Of a DNA stretch of 64,000 nucleotides, positions 41,001-48,867 are shown piece after piece (the stretch's first letter is position 1; every line of letters begins with the position of its first letter). The stretch spans positions 992,001 through 1,056,000 of the forward strand of contig NZ_CP031704.1 in NCBI RefSeq assembly GCF_003428335.1, given 5' to 3'. Both the position numbers and the translations under genes were made by a program. The DNA is from Solimonas sp. K1W22B-7 (lineage in GTDB: Bacteria > Pseudomonadota > Gammaproteobacteria > Nevskiales > Nevskiaceae). Below the pieces are notes generated by a model. That model was not told the origin of the DNA. It did no database searches and saw nothing but the letters and a program-made list of their open reading frames with translations.

Positions 41001-44000
41001 CTACAGCTTTACCCAGACCGTCGCCTGGGACAAGGCGCGGTTCGGCATGCTTTCGCTGGGCGCGCCCAGCACCACTTCGCCCGTTGCCTACCTCGACAAC
41101 CTGTCCGAAGGCCTCGACGGTATCGGCCAGCGTACGCAGTACGCCTACGACAGCCTCGGAAACGTCATATCCACCACCGACGCGGAAGGCGGGGTGGAGA
41201 GTTACGAATACAACGAGCTTGGCAACCGCACCAAGCTGATCAACAAGAAGGGCGATGCCTGGGACTATGGCTACGACGCTGCCGGGCGCATGACTTATGA
41301 GTATGCGCCGGAAACCGTCATCAGCACCCGCAAGACCAACAAGCAGGGCCTCCGCGTCACCTACTACGACAACAGCGACTTCACCGGATTCTCCAAGTCT
41401 GATGACTGGACACGTCCAGTGGACTTCAACTGGACGGGAGCACCGACCGATTCGGCTGGAGCACCGATCGCTGGAATCGATGCCGACAGCTTCAGTGCGC
41501 GGATGAGCGGTGAGCTCCAGGTCGATGTGCCGGGCAACTACAACTTCTACATGGCAGCCGATGCCGGCTACCGGCTGTACATCGATGGCAAGCTGGTGGT
41601 GGGCGAATGGAACGAGCAGCCCTGGGCCCTCGACACGGCTTGGGAGCAGATCAACCTTACGGCAGGCCGCCATCGCTTCGTCCTGGAGTATTTCGACGTT
41701 GCAGGCAGTGCCCGCCTGGCGCTTTCGTGGGAGGGGCCGGGCATGTCCTCGGCGCAGAACATCCCCGCGAGCCAGTTCTTCCAGTCCACCCTGGAAGAAG
41801 TCAGCATCCGTGTCACCACGAAGATCGACTACGACAACCTGGGCAATGTCATCGCTAGGACCGAAGCCCTCGGGACGGCCGAGCAGCGCAAGACTGAGTT
41901 CAAATACGACGCCTTGGGACGCCAGATCCGCACGGTCTTGCCGCAGGTGGGTGTCGCCAATGTCTTTGGGGCAGCCTACGGCCGAAACGAGACCGTTTCC
42001 GCCCAGCAGACCCAGGTGTTCTACGACGCCCAGGGCCGTGCGGTGGCCAGCCGCGATCAGGCCGGCAACTACAGCTACAAAATCTACGACCTGCTCGGGC
42101 GGGTCAGTCTCGAGATCGACGAAGAGCGTTACGTCACCCGCTACGAGTACGACGCCTTCGGTGCCGTGACCCGCACCACCCGGTACAAGCAGCGCATCGA
42201 CCAGGAGGCTGGCGATGCCGTTAATCTGCCGCTATGGAAAAGAGAGGATGACGCCGATCTGCTTGCGGTGGATACCGACGCATGGCGCAATGCCGTGCTT
42301 GCGACCCAGGCCTTGGCCGCAAGCCTGGCAAGCCTGTCGGGCCAGAGCGCTGGCTTGCTGGCCACCTACTACTCCAACAGCGATTTTTCGGGGGCCCAGT
42401 ACCAGAGAATCGAGGCGGGTATCAATCCCGTCAACGAGCCCATCTCGGGAATGGGTACGGATGGATATGCCGCTGTCTGGGAAGGCAGCTGGGAAGTCAC
42501 CCAGGCCGGATCGCATGAATTCCAGCTTGGTACCTTCAATGATGACCAGTGCCAGCTGTACATCGATGGAGTGCTGAGGCTTCCCTATACGGGGGGGCTC
42601 ATCATTTCCCTGGCTGCGGGCCGGCATCAGTTCCGGCTGGTATTCCAGCATGTCACCCAGGATTCGGTGCCATCGCTGTCGGTGACCCTGAAGGCCCCGG
42701 GCGACATCGCCCGCCCGTTCTTCTCCAGCTTTGTGAACGGATTGGCTCCGGCGGATAGCCGCACGATCACCACCGAGTACGACAAGCTGGGACGGAAGTT
42801 CCGGACCACCCAGCCGCTGACCGACTACTACAACATCGGCACCGACACCGCCGGCCTGGCGACGCCGATAACCGAATACGGCTACAACCGCTTCGGAGAC
42901 CTCACCAGCCAGCGCTCCACTCGCAACGGTCCCGCCGATTGGGTGACCACGTATTTCGGCTACGACAAGAACGGCAACCAGGTCCACCAGGTGGACCCCA
43001 TGGGCTATTACACCAAGCAGGATTTCGACGCCTTTGGCCGACTGGTCCGCCGTCAGGAATACGCTCTTGCATTGGCGACCGTTCCCACCTCCCTGCCGGA
43101 TTTCGCCAATTTCACGCCGCCGAATCCGCTCGACCCGTCGGCCAATAGCGACAAGGGCTACGACCGTATCACCCGCTATGTATACGACCGCCTGGATCGA
43201 AAGACCGAGGAGTGGCTGGTGCGGCCCAAGACCAGCACCTCCAGTACCTTCACCGCCCCGCCTGAGTCCTATGCTGACGTTCGCAGCAGCCGCATCGGCT
43301 ACGACGCACTCGGTAACGTCCTGAACTCGATGGACGCCATGGGGGCCATCACGACCAATGTGTACGACAAGCTGGGACGCCTCGTGCGTACAGTGCTGCC
43401 GTATCGCTCGAGCGGTTCGCTCGCGGGCGTGGTCGGCTACCACACGCCGGTGATCGAGTACGACTACGATGCCCTGGGCAATCGTGTGCTTGAAGCGCGT
43501 CGCGCCAACGATGTCGGCACCGACGTCATCAACGACCAAGTCATGGAGCTGCGCTATGACGCGCTAGGCCGCACGATCGAGGTCATCAATGCCAACGGTT
43601 TCAGCGAGTACTACAGCTACAACGCCTTCGGCGCGCTGGCCAAGACCTGGAACTGGCAGACCGACGTCATGGGTGGCACCGGCTTCTCTCAGCGCACCGA
43701 TGCCAGCACCTACGATCGGCTGGGTCGCGAGACCGCCACCAGCTACCTCCTGGAAGGTTCCTGGCAGGGATGGGGCTCCTATCGCAACATCCGGATGCAT
43801 TACAACGCCTTCGGGGAAATGGTCTCCAAGGGCGTGGAAGACGGTCACGAGGAGTACTACCTCTACGATGCCGCCGGACGCGTAAGGCAGAGCAATGCCG
43901 AAGGTGGTGCCCCGAAGGTATATCGATACGACCTGCTCGGGCAGGTGGTGCGCACTGAGGCTCCTCCCGCGGGCAGCTGGACGCCGGACATGGTCACGGA

Positions 44001-47000
44001 GTATCAGCGCGACGCGCTCGGCCGCGTGACGCTACGTACGGATCCTGGGCTGGTGCTGAATTACTACGGTGCAGAGAGCGATCCCCGAACGTCGCCTACG
44101 GTGACGCAGACCTTCGACCGCTGGGGCAATGCCCTGAAGGTGACCGACGCGCGGAGCTATACCACCGAGTATCGATACAACCACCTGAACAAGATCACCT
44201 ATCAGAAGCTACCGGCCGGCAAAGCCGTCCTTTCCGGAACAGCCGTCACCAATAACTACGCGCCTGAGACTTATATTTACTACGACGCGGTCGGCCGTCA
44301 GGTCGTCGTTCAAGATGCACGCCAGAATGTTACCTCGGTGTCCTATGACAAGGCCGGCCAGGTGGTGTGGGAATACGATGCCTACGGCAATGCCAAGCGC
44401 CATTGGTATGACGCCTTCGGCAACGAAATCGCGAGAAAAGATGAGAACAGCAATGTACTGCTTTCCACTTACGATCGGCTGAACCAGTTGCGCCGTACCG
44501 ATTTGCAGGGGTCATCCAGTACCCCGCTGTCATTGCCGTTCTACGATATCTACGACTACGACGAGTCCGGCAACCGCGTCAGCAACACCAATGCGGCCGG
44601 CGAAATCACCCGCGACCGTTACGACGCCCATGGCCGCATCGTCAAGCACTGGACACCGCTGAGCTACGCACTGAACGACGACAGCTTATCCAGTCGCTAC
44701 ATCTACGACACGCTAGGCAACAAGGCTGCGGAGTACGACGCCAACGGCATGTACAACGGTTGGCTTTACAACTACTTCGGCAAGGTCCTGTCTCATTCCA
44801 CCTACGATGGGGCCGCCATAACCTCCGCATTCGATGATTCGACGGTGACCAACGTGTACGACAGCCAGATGCGCTTGTCGACAAAGAACACTCTTAGGAA
44901 CGGCACCAGTACTACCATCTACTACCAGTACTACCAGAACGGCTGGCTCAAGCAGATCGACGATACCGGAGGCGGCAGCATCGAGGGCTACCAGTATGAC
45001 CTGGCGGGCAATCGCGCTTGGGAGTACATGAACACCAAGGACATCAAGCCCGCGACTCCCACCTGGAACATACGGACGACCAACCTGGCGTATGACGAAC
45101 AGAACCGGGTATATCACACCGACAGCAACCTGCAGCTGAGTGCCAACGAGCCGCAGACCGATCTCGTGCAGGACATCCTCTACGACCAGGTGGGCAACCG
45201 CATCAAGATCGGTACCACGGTAATCAGGAAGTCCAATGCGACCGACTCGCGCGATAACTGGTACGCCTACGACAACAACAATCGCATGACGCTGGCTGAG
45301 GGAGACGGCAGCACAGGCATCATCAAGGCCACGACCAGCCGAGGCGTGCAGTTGGGCTATGACGCCGCCGGAAATAGAGCCAGCGAGTACCGCTACTTTG
45401 GCAACAATTCACATACCTCGAATCGGTGGACGTACCGAACCTACCAGTATGATGCCGCCAATCGCCTTATAAATACCTGGCTCTCGTCGTTGACGTCTTC
45501 CCAGGCGCTAGGCTCCCAGCCCAAGTCCCTGGCCGATTCGCGGGAGTACGACGCAGCGGGCCGCTTGCTCCAGTACACGGAGTGGGGTGTTTTCGACTCT
45601 AGCTTCGGCCTGCTAAGGGTCAATGACGGGTACACCACCGCCCTGGGCGGACAGAATACTTTCTACAGCTACCAAGTCAGCGACTACAATGCCAACGGCT
45701 GGCTCATGAATCAGGGTACCTACAAAGGGGTGACTTCCAGTCAGGCGATCTACAATCCGCAGACCCATAGCCATTCCATTGTCTACTCGATCTCCGGAAT
45801 CATCATTGAATCGGTGGTGGCCTACGGCGCCAATGTCGCCAATGACAACTTCGACTGGCACCAAAGCGTCATCACGAACCAGAGGGGATGGTACGACAAG
45901 GCCGGAAACAATCTCCGGTATGAGACGCAGTCACCGGTCTTGACCACCACAAAGTTCGAGACGACCTACACCTATCTCAATGGATACAAGGATGCGCTGA
46001 TTGTCCGCAAGCAGGGCAGCAGCGAGAAGGGCCGCATCACCAATACCTACAACAATGACGGCAACCTGATCAAGCTCGTCGACAACTATGGTGCCACACG
46101 CACCTACATGGTTACGGCGGACGGCCGTATCGTTTACCGGCAGGATGCGAGCGACAAGTATCAGTTCTATTTCTTCGGCAACGACCAGCTGCTGGCTGCT
46201 GGCGGAACTTTGCTGGGACCGACCTACGACCAGAACTACCAGCCGATCTCCGAGCAGTATCCCGCCTCGGCCCCCGGCCAATACATCGCCACGAAGGACG
46301 GTGAAAGCCTGCAGAGCATAGCCGCGGCGGTCTGGGGCGATGCCAGTCTCTGGTATCTGATCGCCAGCGCCAACGGTCTGGGCAGCAGTGCCGATGTGGT
46401 TGCGGGCATGGTGTTGGAGATTCCCGCCCAGGTCACCAACGTCCACAACAACAGCGAGACCTTCAAGCCCTACAACCCGGGCGACGCCATCGGCAGCCTG
46501 CAGCCGACGCCCAAGCCGCCGAAGAAGAAATGCGGTGGCTTGTTGGCTGCGATCGTGGTGATCGTTGCGGTGGTGGTGTCGATCTGGTGCCCGATCGCCC
46601 TGGGAATGGTCTCCTGGGCGGCGGGACTCGGCGGGTGGGCGGCGGTCGGAGCCGCGGCGGCGGTGGGCGCCGTCGGTGCGGCAGCCGGCAGCGTGGCGAG
46701 CCAGCTGACCGGCATGGCGTTGGGCCTCCAGGATAGCTTCTCGTGGAGTGCTGTCGGGCGGGCGGCGGTGATTGGTGGGCTGACCGCGGGGCTGACGAAA
46801 GGGATCGGCGGTCCGCTGCTGAGCAATATCCCCCAGGGTGGTATCGGCCCCCTCAGCTATGCCGGTATGGCCCAAGGGGCCCTGAATAGCATCGTCGGCC
46901 AGGGTGTCGGCATCGCGCTCAAGCAACAGGAAAAGTTCAGTTGGTCCAGCCTGGCGGCGAGCGTCGTCATGTCGGGCATGGGCGACAAGATCAACGCCAA

Positions 47001-48867
47001 GCTCGGCATCAACAGCGAAAACATCTCCAATGCTTCGGTCCGAGACTTCGTGGGCGGCGCCGTGTCGGGAGTTACCAGCAGGACTATCCAGGTTGCCCTC
47101 GCAGGAAAGGGCAAGATCGACTTGTTGAATATCGCGGCGGACGCGTTCGGCAACGTCCTGGGCAACAGCATCGGCGCGACGATCGAAAAGGGTCGTGAGG
47201 ATCGCAAGTGGGAGGCCTTGAAGCAGCGCGCCCAAGCGATGGGGGATGGATTGACGGCGGAGGGAATCGAGGAGGCTCGTACCTCCGGGAATTTCTCCGC
47301 CAAGCAGATTGAGCAGAAGCTGGATGATGTAGCCGCATATCGGACAGAGGTGGCGGCGCGCCCGGGGACTGCTGGAGTGGTGGACGAAGCCACCGCTTCG
47401 CCGGGCGTGACAACGGATTCCTCTGCAAGCCCGCCATCAGGTGCAGCTGCCCCGATGTCGAGTGCGCCATATACGGTCAAGAAAGGGGACACGATCACCA
47501 AGATCGCGGGCAAGGATCCCGCGAAGATCGGTCTGTTCATGGCCAGTAACGGCATGAAGAATTCGATGCTCAGGATCGGAGACGAGGTCACGATAGGCGA
47601 CCTTTCGCAATACAGCGAAGACCAGATTGCCAACTTCCGGAAGTTGGGCGAGGCGGTGCTCAAGCAGGACAATGCTCGCATAGCAGCGTTGCGGGCAGAG
47701 GCCGAGCGGCAGAGCTTGGCGGCAGCGGCCGCCACGAACTCCCCTGTGGATGTCGGCGATATGAATGCCGGCGACGGAGGACTGGATCGGCAGAGTCGCC
47801 TCGCGCTGCGCAACATCGCTGCGATGGAGGCCGCCGGTCAGGCGGGTTACCAGATTGATCGCAAGGATGCCGCCTACCGCAACTCGTTAGGCCCTGCGCG
47901 AGGCGAGGCGTATGGGACGCAGCGCAGCATAGGCCAAGCGCTCGACCCTCTGCTCGAAGCTGCGCAGGAAGCGCTCCATAGGCTGCCGGGTGCCCTGGAC
48001 GATGCCGGCGCGGGCTTTGCGGCCGATGGCAACATGATCATGACGGGAGTGACAGCCGCTTTCAGCGGCGTGACGCGTCTGGGTGTCGATGTCTTCAGCG
48101 GCGGGATCGGCATAGGGCGCCTGTTCACCAACGATGAGCACATGGCGGCCATGGGCCACGCGTTGATGAATCCGAGAGAGACGGTCAGCTATGGCATTGA
48201 GGCTTTTGCGAACGCCCCAAGGGATCGGAAGTTGCTGACCGTTGCCGAGTTCATAGGATTCGGTGGCGTAGATCTGCTGGCGACGGCGGGGCGAGCGACC
48301 TTGAATGTTGCTGTGGACACGGCGAGGGCAGGAAGGACCCTGGCCGGGGACCTCAATGCGGTTAGGAAGTTTGAGCTGGATTCCGCGTCGTTGGGTCTTT
48401 CTGAGGTTGATGGACTGGGGGTAGGAAGTAGAAATATTGGGGCTGAATCCATCGCTGCCCCCGCAGAGACCGTGCCGGGAATGAGCAGGCCATTCCGTCC
48501 GGTGAATCCAAAGTATCCGCCGAACCAATCGGCTTTGGAGGCAATGAATGGCTCAAAGATTCAAGGCATGGCAGATGACATCCGAGTGGTCGATTGCAGC
48601 GAAATCGCGGAATCGTTACATAGGGCAGCCAATGGAAGGGGTGCTATTCTTGAAGCGCAACCAAGCAAGCTAGGAAACCTGAATGTCTATGAAAAAGGCT
48701 CAGTGGAGCCCGGCCAGTGGTACCACCAGGTCTACACTGATGGCAGATACGTTTTTGACCCTCGCCTATCGACGGTTCCCGTGCCTAAGGGGGATTGGAT
48801 GCAACACATGCGTGGCTTGAATCCGGATGGAATCACCATCACGAACAAGCCGAAGGGGCTCAGATGA
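29014..48867 (+). CDS. Giant RHS/YD-repeat polymorphic toxin 2, with C-terminal papain-fold-like tip
   Basis: 6,617 aa from ATG 29014, chosen because the same MVAIVGGTGLG start and leader occur in RHS 1. Architecture matches its neighbour: YD repeats; seven beta-rich modules (about residues 575-4040); PA14-like domains at about 4112-4245 and 4447-4563; LysM at about 5756-5805; a hydrophobic segment at about 5841-5865; and a conserved region to about residue 6055. Then the sequences part. The variable tail has its own second LysM (about 6153-6200), an alanine-rich helical stretch and a terminal cysteine-histidine domain (C6528, H6571, D6582). The first 421 codons are almost identical to RHS 1, the middle is clearly diverged, and the pre-tip region is conserved again. 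The role is inferred as contact-dependent toxin delivery. Confidence 0.92.
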   Translation: MVAIVGGTGLGLFNSSLSQLNGFGSTGKGQIGQGRDQAYVNAATGNLVIQGQDDYLASLGLDLAAMRTYNSLGLMDGGNNDGWTLFGSRRLVAPLPAAGGTASVVRINDDGHQATFVNIGTDLWQSTDGSGAHDTLARQANGTWIYTEGSSRATETYDANGRLSNAKDADGNTQTYGYTGSLLTSVTDASGQVTTLAYDANNNLTSIQTSSNGQQAIRVRYVYETQGSLTRLNSVEVDLGNADDTVRDSDTQIFFTKYEYESSSSNRITSLIQGRKNTVGGTLIETARLNVGYVASGTYAGRVQTLTTVTGGTEPNRTLTFNYLSATQTSVTDTLGYVTTYTYDAQNRLTKVEAPLVSGASARSTTQYLYDADGNVSQVITLYENGSNRSTNYTYSGGNLIKIVDQGGNTVERSYDSASQQLVSETVYRTPDTDGAGPLVAADPVVTRYLYDSESHLRFVITPEGRVTEHRYNANGTRSQTRSYYAHAYGGSIFTDTELAKWAGDLLDKTKQGLTLYNYDFRGMISSVVEYSTVDITGNNGTTLATQNFFVYGRSGELLKTVQNNATMQSFYDSPSTGNLSGQLAGVWDFVSGQLRATNKQDATAATPVMTGTTLHQLNANTPTWVFQAELTTGASSNGRETALGISNNVDSVTAAADYRRHLALFSSDRIKAVFNTGTGDQVVDLGFAKDNVTYVVEVVRTTTESKLYVYERGRSREGAGAFVHTVALTAGATAGWDQVKWNLYTVVNSAKSGTTCLIDNMGVFTRLTQTSLAGAAVTTYLYDGLGRVISNTDAIGRTAITDYQDAGNTVVVAMQGGSAPRSTYLTTSTVFNKAGDVVQTIQTGANIATTTTAYDYDSNGRLRMVTDASLGRTHYLYDERGWKIAEVSADMALTEYTYNLAGQLLKTIRYANRVTAALVDGNGEPVAFTLATTGVRTADANNDRSTERVYNPAGQLVYLIDADRFVTEMVYDGAGRVTATIVYDNVLPGSANSWSLIRTDRQLAVNRDDTANRFTRSFYDKDGLLAGTLDAEGCLVEREYDKAGNMVRQTAYALQLPVLSVDLRTLTDLKTLALAAATEVAAKNQTSYMLYDGMNRLIAAIDPEGYLSEYFYDRANNKSEERRYSRPVVYAASKSVADYRTEARAPVLAEPTTALRLYYARQVYVYDAANRVTSEDGFYYTINASNVDASNRIATTVYQYNTQYGYLEKLTLAADAVVATTEQRSTTREYDALGRVKRELGGIGSYVLSQLAPTATLIEREAVWTQYATKYTYDALGRRISATDPNGKTTVYYYDAVGRLRYAINAAGEVSETTYTAFGEVDKTTRYAQRIVLVNGSGVRDIVGGLQTDSVLTSRLASLVTDTNNRVADLDYNKRGLLSKKTDAFGFITDLIYNSFGQKSTVTTDLARTSTLIRRADSWTYDRRGAQIGSVVDSSSGLAIGETLGYDAFGRVVSRTDALGRVWKTEYDKLGRAIQTRDPFNQGVLTTYDAFSRVLTQTNALNQATSYTYDARGKTVTVVTPEGVSTRSNYDRHDVLYKSELLNNGVWDATVYTYDRDGRLTQATDPNTLIEKTEFDAGGRVASTLDKNNIRTSYTYDDAGRLIGRTVDPASYTPPGSSTPIIKANALNLVTAYEYDAFGQTIRTTDPLNVVTETQFDKEGRVTKVITDFGSQKMASFYSYGYYDSGRTMVTVEEGRLGTFDGTNWNFGVALRTTVKAYDKAGRLSREIVDAGSGTNPLTGQAYRALVTDYAYDKNNNLVYRRDPQGSYWRSVYDEANRKTFDVDAMGGVTEYRYDVAGRLAETIRRADRVDLAGMPLVIGTDALRYGTRLWSGDLADTVGLTIPPSQTAVAQDYLGARLTLTAQAVNHVGTIAYGTRNHQIADHGKVAYRAEITVAASTSGEYYAGAEQLGARAHLAMFTGNTIKAYRYTGSTSQEVTLGTLEFGVAYVVEVEVSAGGSQLYIYKKGQSRSSGFSDSLSVTWASAQMRVGVVGNLSSLGEKAYVDNLSEYRVYNDAAPQDRHERRIYDRDGRLMYQIDAQNYVTKSEYDTAGRVIKTTRYATPVVLASTAAVSTLTQVEALLLPAGTGEFDVVESYTFDKGGRLTKTTDANAFITTNGYDSVGRLTSTVDRYGTRTTFTYDAAGRLTTRVVDQGSGINPITRQAYLNLTTRYEYDAAGNQTKLTNAANAITEMAYDSLGRLTSMVVDTADKKLATVYTYDNLGRSKTVSEGIQATGSSGAWNISAAPARITAYLYDGAGWLVSQTVDAGSGTNPATGVAYLNLVTQYSYDKLGNAFRKTDATSKVWSYAYDELGRKVFDVDPLGSLTEYRYDNWGRLTDTLRYAERITLPSSITPDTIRHAVSSTVWSNDLATNTNGLDLTYAGTAFVHESNRLTAISRPGATQNSVQAATDVAISATDKVLIRGTLQLTAIPAGSYMLGALGGNIHAAHISGDRVYAARFTGSGSVQIVELGVAETGATYVVEVELTATSSTLYVYKSGQARSSGYSNVLQTSWSSARLRLDVWNSTNGADQTAYFDNLSQARLIDTDASQHIRERSVYDKEGRKLYDVDAFGQVTEYRYDAGDRVKEVRRYVNPVAPAAVSAAPTAAAVAQLVSAQNPATTGPSAPRVTVYTYDAAGQVESETIDPTGAAPIRTEYGYNKNGNLASKRDANGNVWRYVYDAAGRKVYDIDPLGGLVEYRYDAMDRLVLTTRHVEAIDLNGMPDEMTMDMVRYAAASRLWSSSLTGDSQGLDITPPGPALVYDAVGGRLALTSQPAADVLTIAYGTRPHNIAALGTVVFKAEIQVESSTAGSFYVGAEQPGGNRVHLAQFTGDRIKVYRYNGSNSSAADLGAVEFGAIYVVEVEVTASGTQLSIYKKGQPRSSGFTDAFTATWTTARSRIQTLSTATSANQHAYVDNLAEYVPAVQNASDRMTRKVYDGAGREVYSIDELGYVTESRYRGDGLLKETRRYDAPIGLPTPGSLLTLTGVTTALATAQNAAPDVTAYDYDGAGRLIKRTDANGYFSLTTYDKEGRVLTSTARNGVRTDFTYDANGRQLTQVTDAGSGTSSVTGQAFLNLTTRYEYDNFGRQFRTIDPLNVVTERVYDKLDRVTSQIADTAGKKVATAYEYNRFGERRRLREGVAAVLDSTGWNVTPPALRLTDYDYDSAGRMISETVDSLGSLQIKTEYGYDKLGNLVSRKDANLKTWITAYDETGRKTHDVDPQGGVTEYRYDSFGQLAETLRYAERIVVPAPTTADGLRRAAIAAALLSNNLNANTIGLDLAYANGVIVRQNNRLELTSSTTAAGSVDGAVLRSIVATERLAIRGTVQAPVSGTGAFLLGATGTNGHAASFSNGRIYAYRYPAGGPAEFIDMGALEAGATYVVEVDVGSAGSTLYVYKAGQPRSSGYTDVLQKAWSSARVRTETYASSGALGEKAYVDDISETRILSDASPLTSHERYVYNQAGRPVYKIDALGYVTESKFDGAGRVVETIGYTQPINVASIVGGLTPLSVGTAVSTANPALELAKSHVTTLVYDADGRLVYQIDALNQVTEFRYDKEGRQIDTLRYAQPISITGLPDIMTPDQVRYALVTAVRSSDFGSNSAPINLTGTGMSWASGRIVMTANAAAAPGAADGPANAVGASDRLIIGGELTVTNPTGPGLFQFGAMGNDGRYHLATITGNTLSVRTSTGIGAPVETVLGTVDVGVAYEVEVDITASGSRINIYKTGYPRSSGYTHSFSTGWTSASARLQLTAAANSAGEKVNFDNLVEYRTLADTNAETRRTRTVYDGAGRKVYDIDALGYVTQTRYDAAGRVSETIRHTTAVNHASLAAAPKALDIANLLPTLATWSQDFSVDTAGLTLTPGTGALDLVDGRLRMTVNSSPGLGTTVYGQYTTATTATRIYRAEVQATPVGSSSGFYAGVGNDPATAPMSALRMLYARFVDGKVYAYSYGATYDVIELGQTSSDTVYVVETAVTAAGATLWVYKKGESRSAGYSFTQTVAWDKARFGMLSLGAPSTTSPVAYLDNLSEGLDGIGQRTQYAYDSLGNVISTTDAEGGVESYEYNELGNRTKLINKKGDAWDYGYDAAGRMTYEYAPETVISTRKTNKQGLRVTYYDNSDFTGFSKSDDWTRPVDFNWTGAPTDSAGAPIAGIDADSFSARMSGELQVDVPGNYNFYMAADAGYRLYIDGKLVVGEWNEQPWALDTAWEQINLTAGRHRFVLEYFDVAGSARLALSWEGPGMSSAQNIPASQFFQSTLEEVSIRVTTKIDYDNLGNVIARTEALGTAEQRKTEFKYDALGRQIRTVLPQVGVANVFGAAYGRNETVSAQQTQVFYDAQGRAVASRDQAGNYSYKIYDLLGRVSLEIDEERYVTRYEYDAFGAVTRTTRYKQRIDQEAGDAVNLPLWKREDDADLLAVDTDAWRNAVLATQALAASLASLSGQSAGLLATYYSNSDFSGAQYQRIEAGINPVNEPISGMGTDGYAAVWEGSWEVTQAGSHEFQLGTFNDDQCQLYIDGVLRLPYTGGLIISLAAGRHQFRLVFQHVTQDSVPSLSVTLKAPGDIARPFFSSFVNGLAPADSRTITTEYDKLGRKFRTTQPLTDYYNIGTDTAGLATPITEYGYNRFGDLTSQRSTRNGPADWVTTYFGYDKNGNQVHQVDPMGYYTKQDFDAFGRLVRRQEYALALATVPTSLPDFANFTPPNPLDPSANSDKGYDRITRYVYDRLDRKTEEWLVRPKTSTSSTFTAPPESYADVRSSRIGYDALGNVLNSMDAMGAITTNVYDKLGRLVRTVLPYRSSGSLAGVVGYHTPVIEYDYDALGNRVLEARRANDVGTDVINDQVMELRYDALGRTIEVINANGFSEYYSYNAFGALAKTWNWQTDVMGGTGFSQRTDASTYDRLGRETATSYLLEGSWQGWGSYRNIRMHYNAFGEMVSKGVEDGHEEYYLYDAAGRVRQSNAEGGAPKVYRYDLLGQVVRTEAPPAGSWTPDMVTEYQRDALGRVTLRTDPGLVLNYYGAESDPRTSPTVTQTFDRWGNALKVTDARSYTTEYRYNHLNKITYQKLPAGKAVLSGTAVTNNYAPETYIYYDAVGRQVVVQDARQNVTSVSYDKAGQVVWEYDAYGNAKRHWYDAFGNEIARKDENSNVLLSTYDRLNQLRRTDLQGSSSTPLSLPFYDIYDYDESGNRVSNTNAAGEITRDRYDAHGRIVKHWTPLSYALNDDSLSSRYIYDTLGNKAAEYDANGMYNGWLYNYFGKVLSHSTYDGAAITSAFDDSTVTNVYDSQMRLSTKNTLRNGTSTTIYYQYYQNGWLKQIDDTGGGSIEGYQYDLAGNRAWEYMNTKDIKPATPTWNIRTTNLAYDEQNRVYHTDSNLQLSANEPQTDLVQDILYDQVGNRIKIGTTVIRKSNATDSRDNWYAYDNNNRMTLAEGDGSTGIIKATTSRGVQLGYDAAGNRASEYRYFGNNSHTSNRWTYRTYQYDAANRLINTWLSSLTSSQALGSQPKSLADSREYDAAGRLLQYTEWGVFDSSFGLLRVNDGYTTALGGQNTFYSYQVSDYNANGWLMNQGTYKGVTSSQAIYNPQTHSHSIVYSISGIIIESVVAYGANVANDNFDWHQSVITNQRGWYDKAGNNLRYETQSPVLTTTKFETTYTYLNGYKDALIVRKQGSSEKGRITNTYNNDGNLIKLVDNYGATRTYMVTADGRIVYRQDASDKYQFYFFGNDQLLAAGGTLLGPTYDQNYQPISEQYPASAPGQYIATKDGESLQSIAAAVWGDASLWYLIASANGLGSSADVVAGMVLEIPAQVTNVHNNSETFKPYNPGDAIGSLQPTPKPPKKKCGGLLAAIVVIVAVVVSIWCPIALGMVSWAAGLGGWAAVGAAAAVGAVGAAAGSVASQLTGMALGLQDSFSWSAVGRAAVIGGLTAGLTKGIGGPLLSNIPQGGIGPLSYAGMAQGALNSIVGQGVGIALKQQEKFSWSSLAASVVMSGMGDKINAKLGINSENISNASVRDFVGGAVSGVTSRTIQVALAGKGKIDLLNIAADAFGNVLGNSIGATIEKGREDRKWEALKQRAQAMGDGLTAEGIEEARTSGNFSAKQIEQKLDDVAAYRTEVAARPGTAGVVDEATASPGVTTDSSASPPSGAAAPMSSAPYTVKKGDTITKIAGKDPAKIGLFMASNGMKNSMLRIGDEVTIGDLSQYSEDQIANFRKLGEAVLKQDNARIAALRAEAERQSLAAAAATNSPVDVGDMNAGDGGLDRQSRLALRNIAAMEAAGQAGYQIDRKDAAYRNSLGPARGEAYGTQRSIGQALDPLLEAAQEALHRLPGALDDAGAGFAADGNMIMTGVTAAFSGVTRLGVDVFSGGIGIGRLFTNDEHMAAMGHALMNPRETVSYGIEAFANAPRDRKLLTVAEFIGFGGVDLLATAGRATLNVAVDTARAGRTLAGDLNAVRKFELDSASLGLSEVDGLGVGSRNIGAESIAAPAETVPGMSRPFRPVNPKYPPNQSALEAMNGSKIQGMADDIRVVDCSEIAESLHRAANGRGAILEAQPSKLGNLNVYEKGSVEPGQWYHQVYTDGRYVFDPRLSTVPVPKGDWMQHMRGLNPDGITITNKPKGLR
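30740..41120 (+). repeat. Seven copies of the beta-rich module inside RHS 2
   Basis: Approximate copies: 30740-31320, 34480-35060, 36080-36660, 37200-37790, 38780-39360, 39770-40350 and 40530-41120. They occupy the same order and relative positions as in RHS 1, so the array existed before the locus duplicated. All carry the Y.VEVE...S.LYIYK.G.PRSSG signature or a close variant and end in a Y.DN.SE-like motif. Confidence 0.75.
48475..48864 (+). other. Papain-fold-like toxin domain of RHS 2
   Basis: The last ~130 residues contain VVDCSEIAESLHRAA (Cys6528), then WYHQVYTDGRYVFDPR (His6571, Asp6582), then DWMQHMRGL. A Cys at a helix start followed by a His strand and an Asp strand is the order of the papain-like triad. 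The layout resembles the papain-fold toxin families (Tox-PL type), which act as proteases or glutamine deamidases. The substrate is unknown. Confidence 0.65.
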
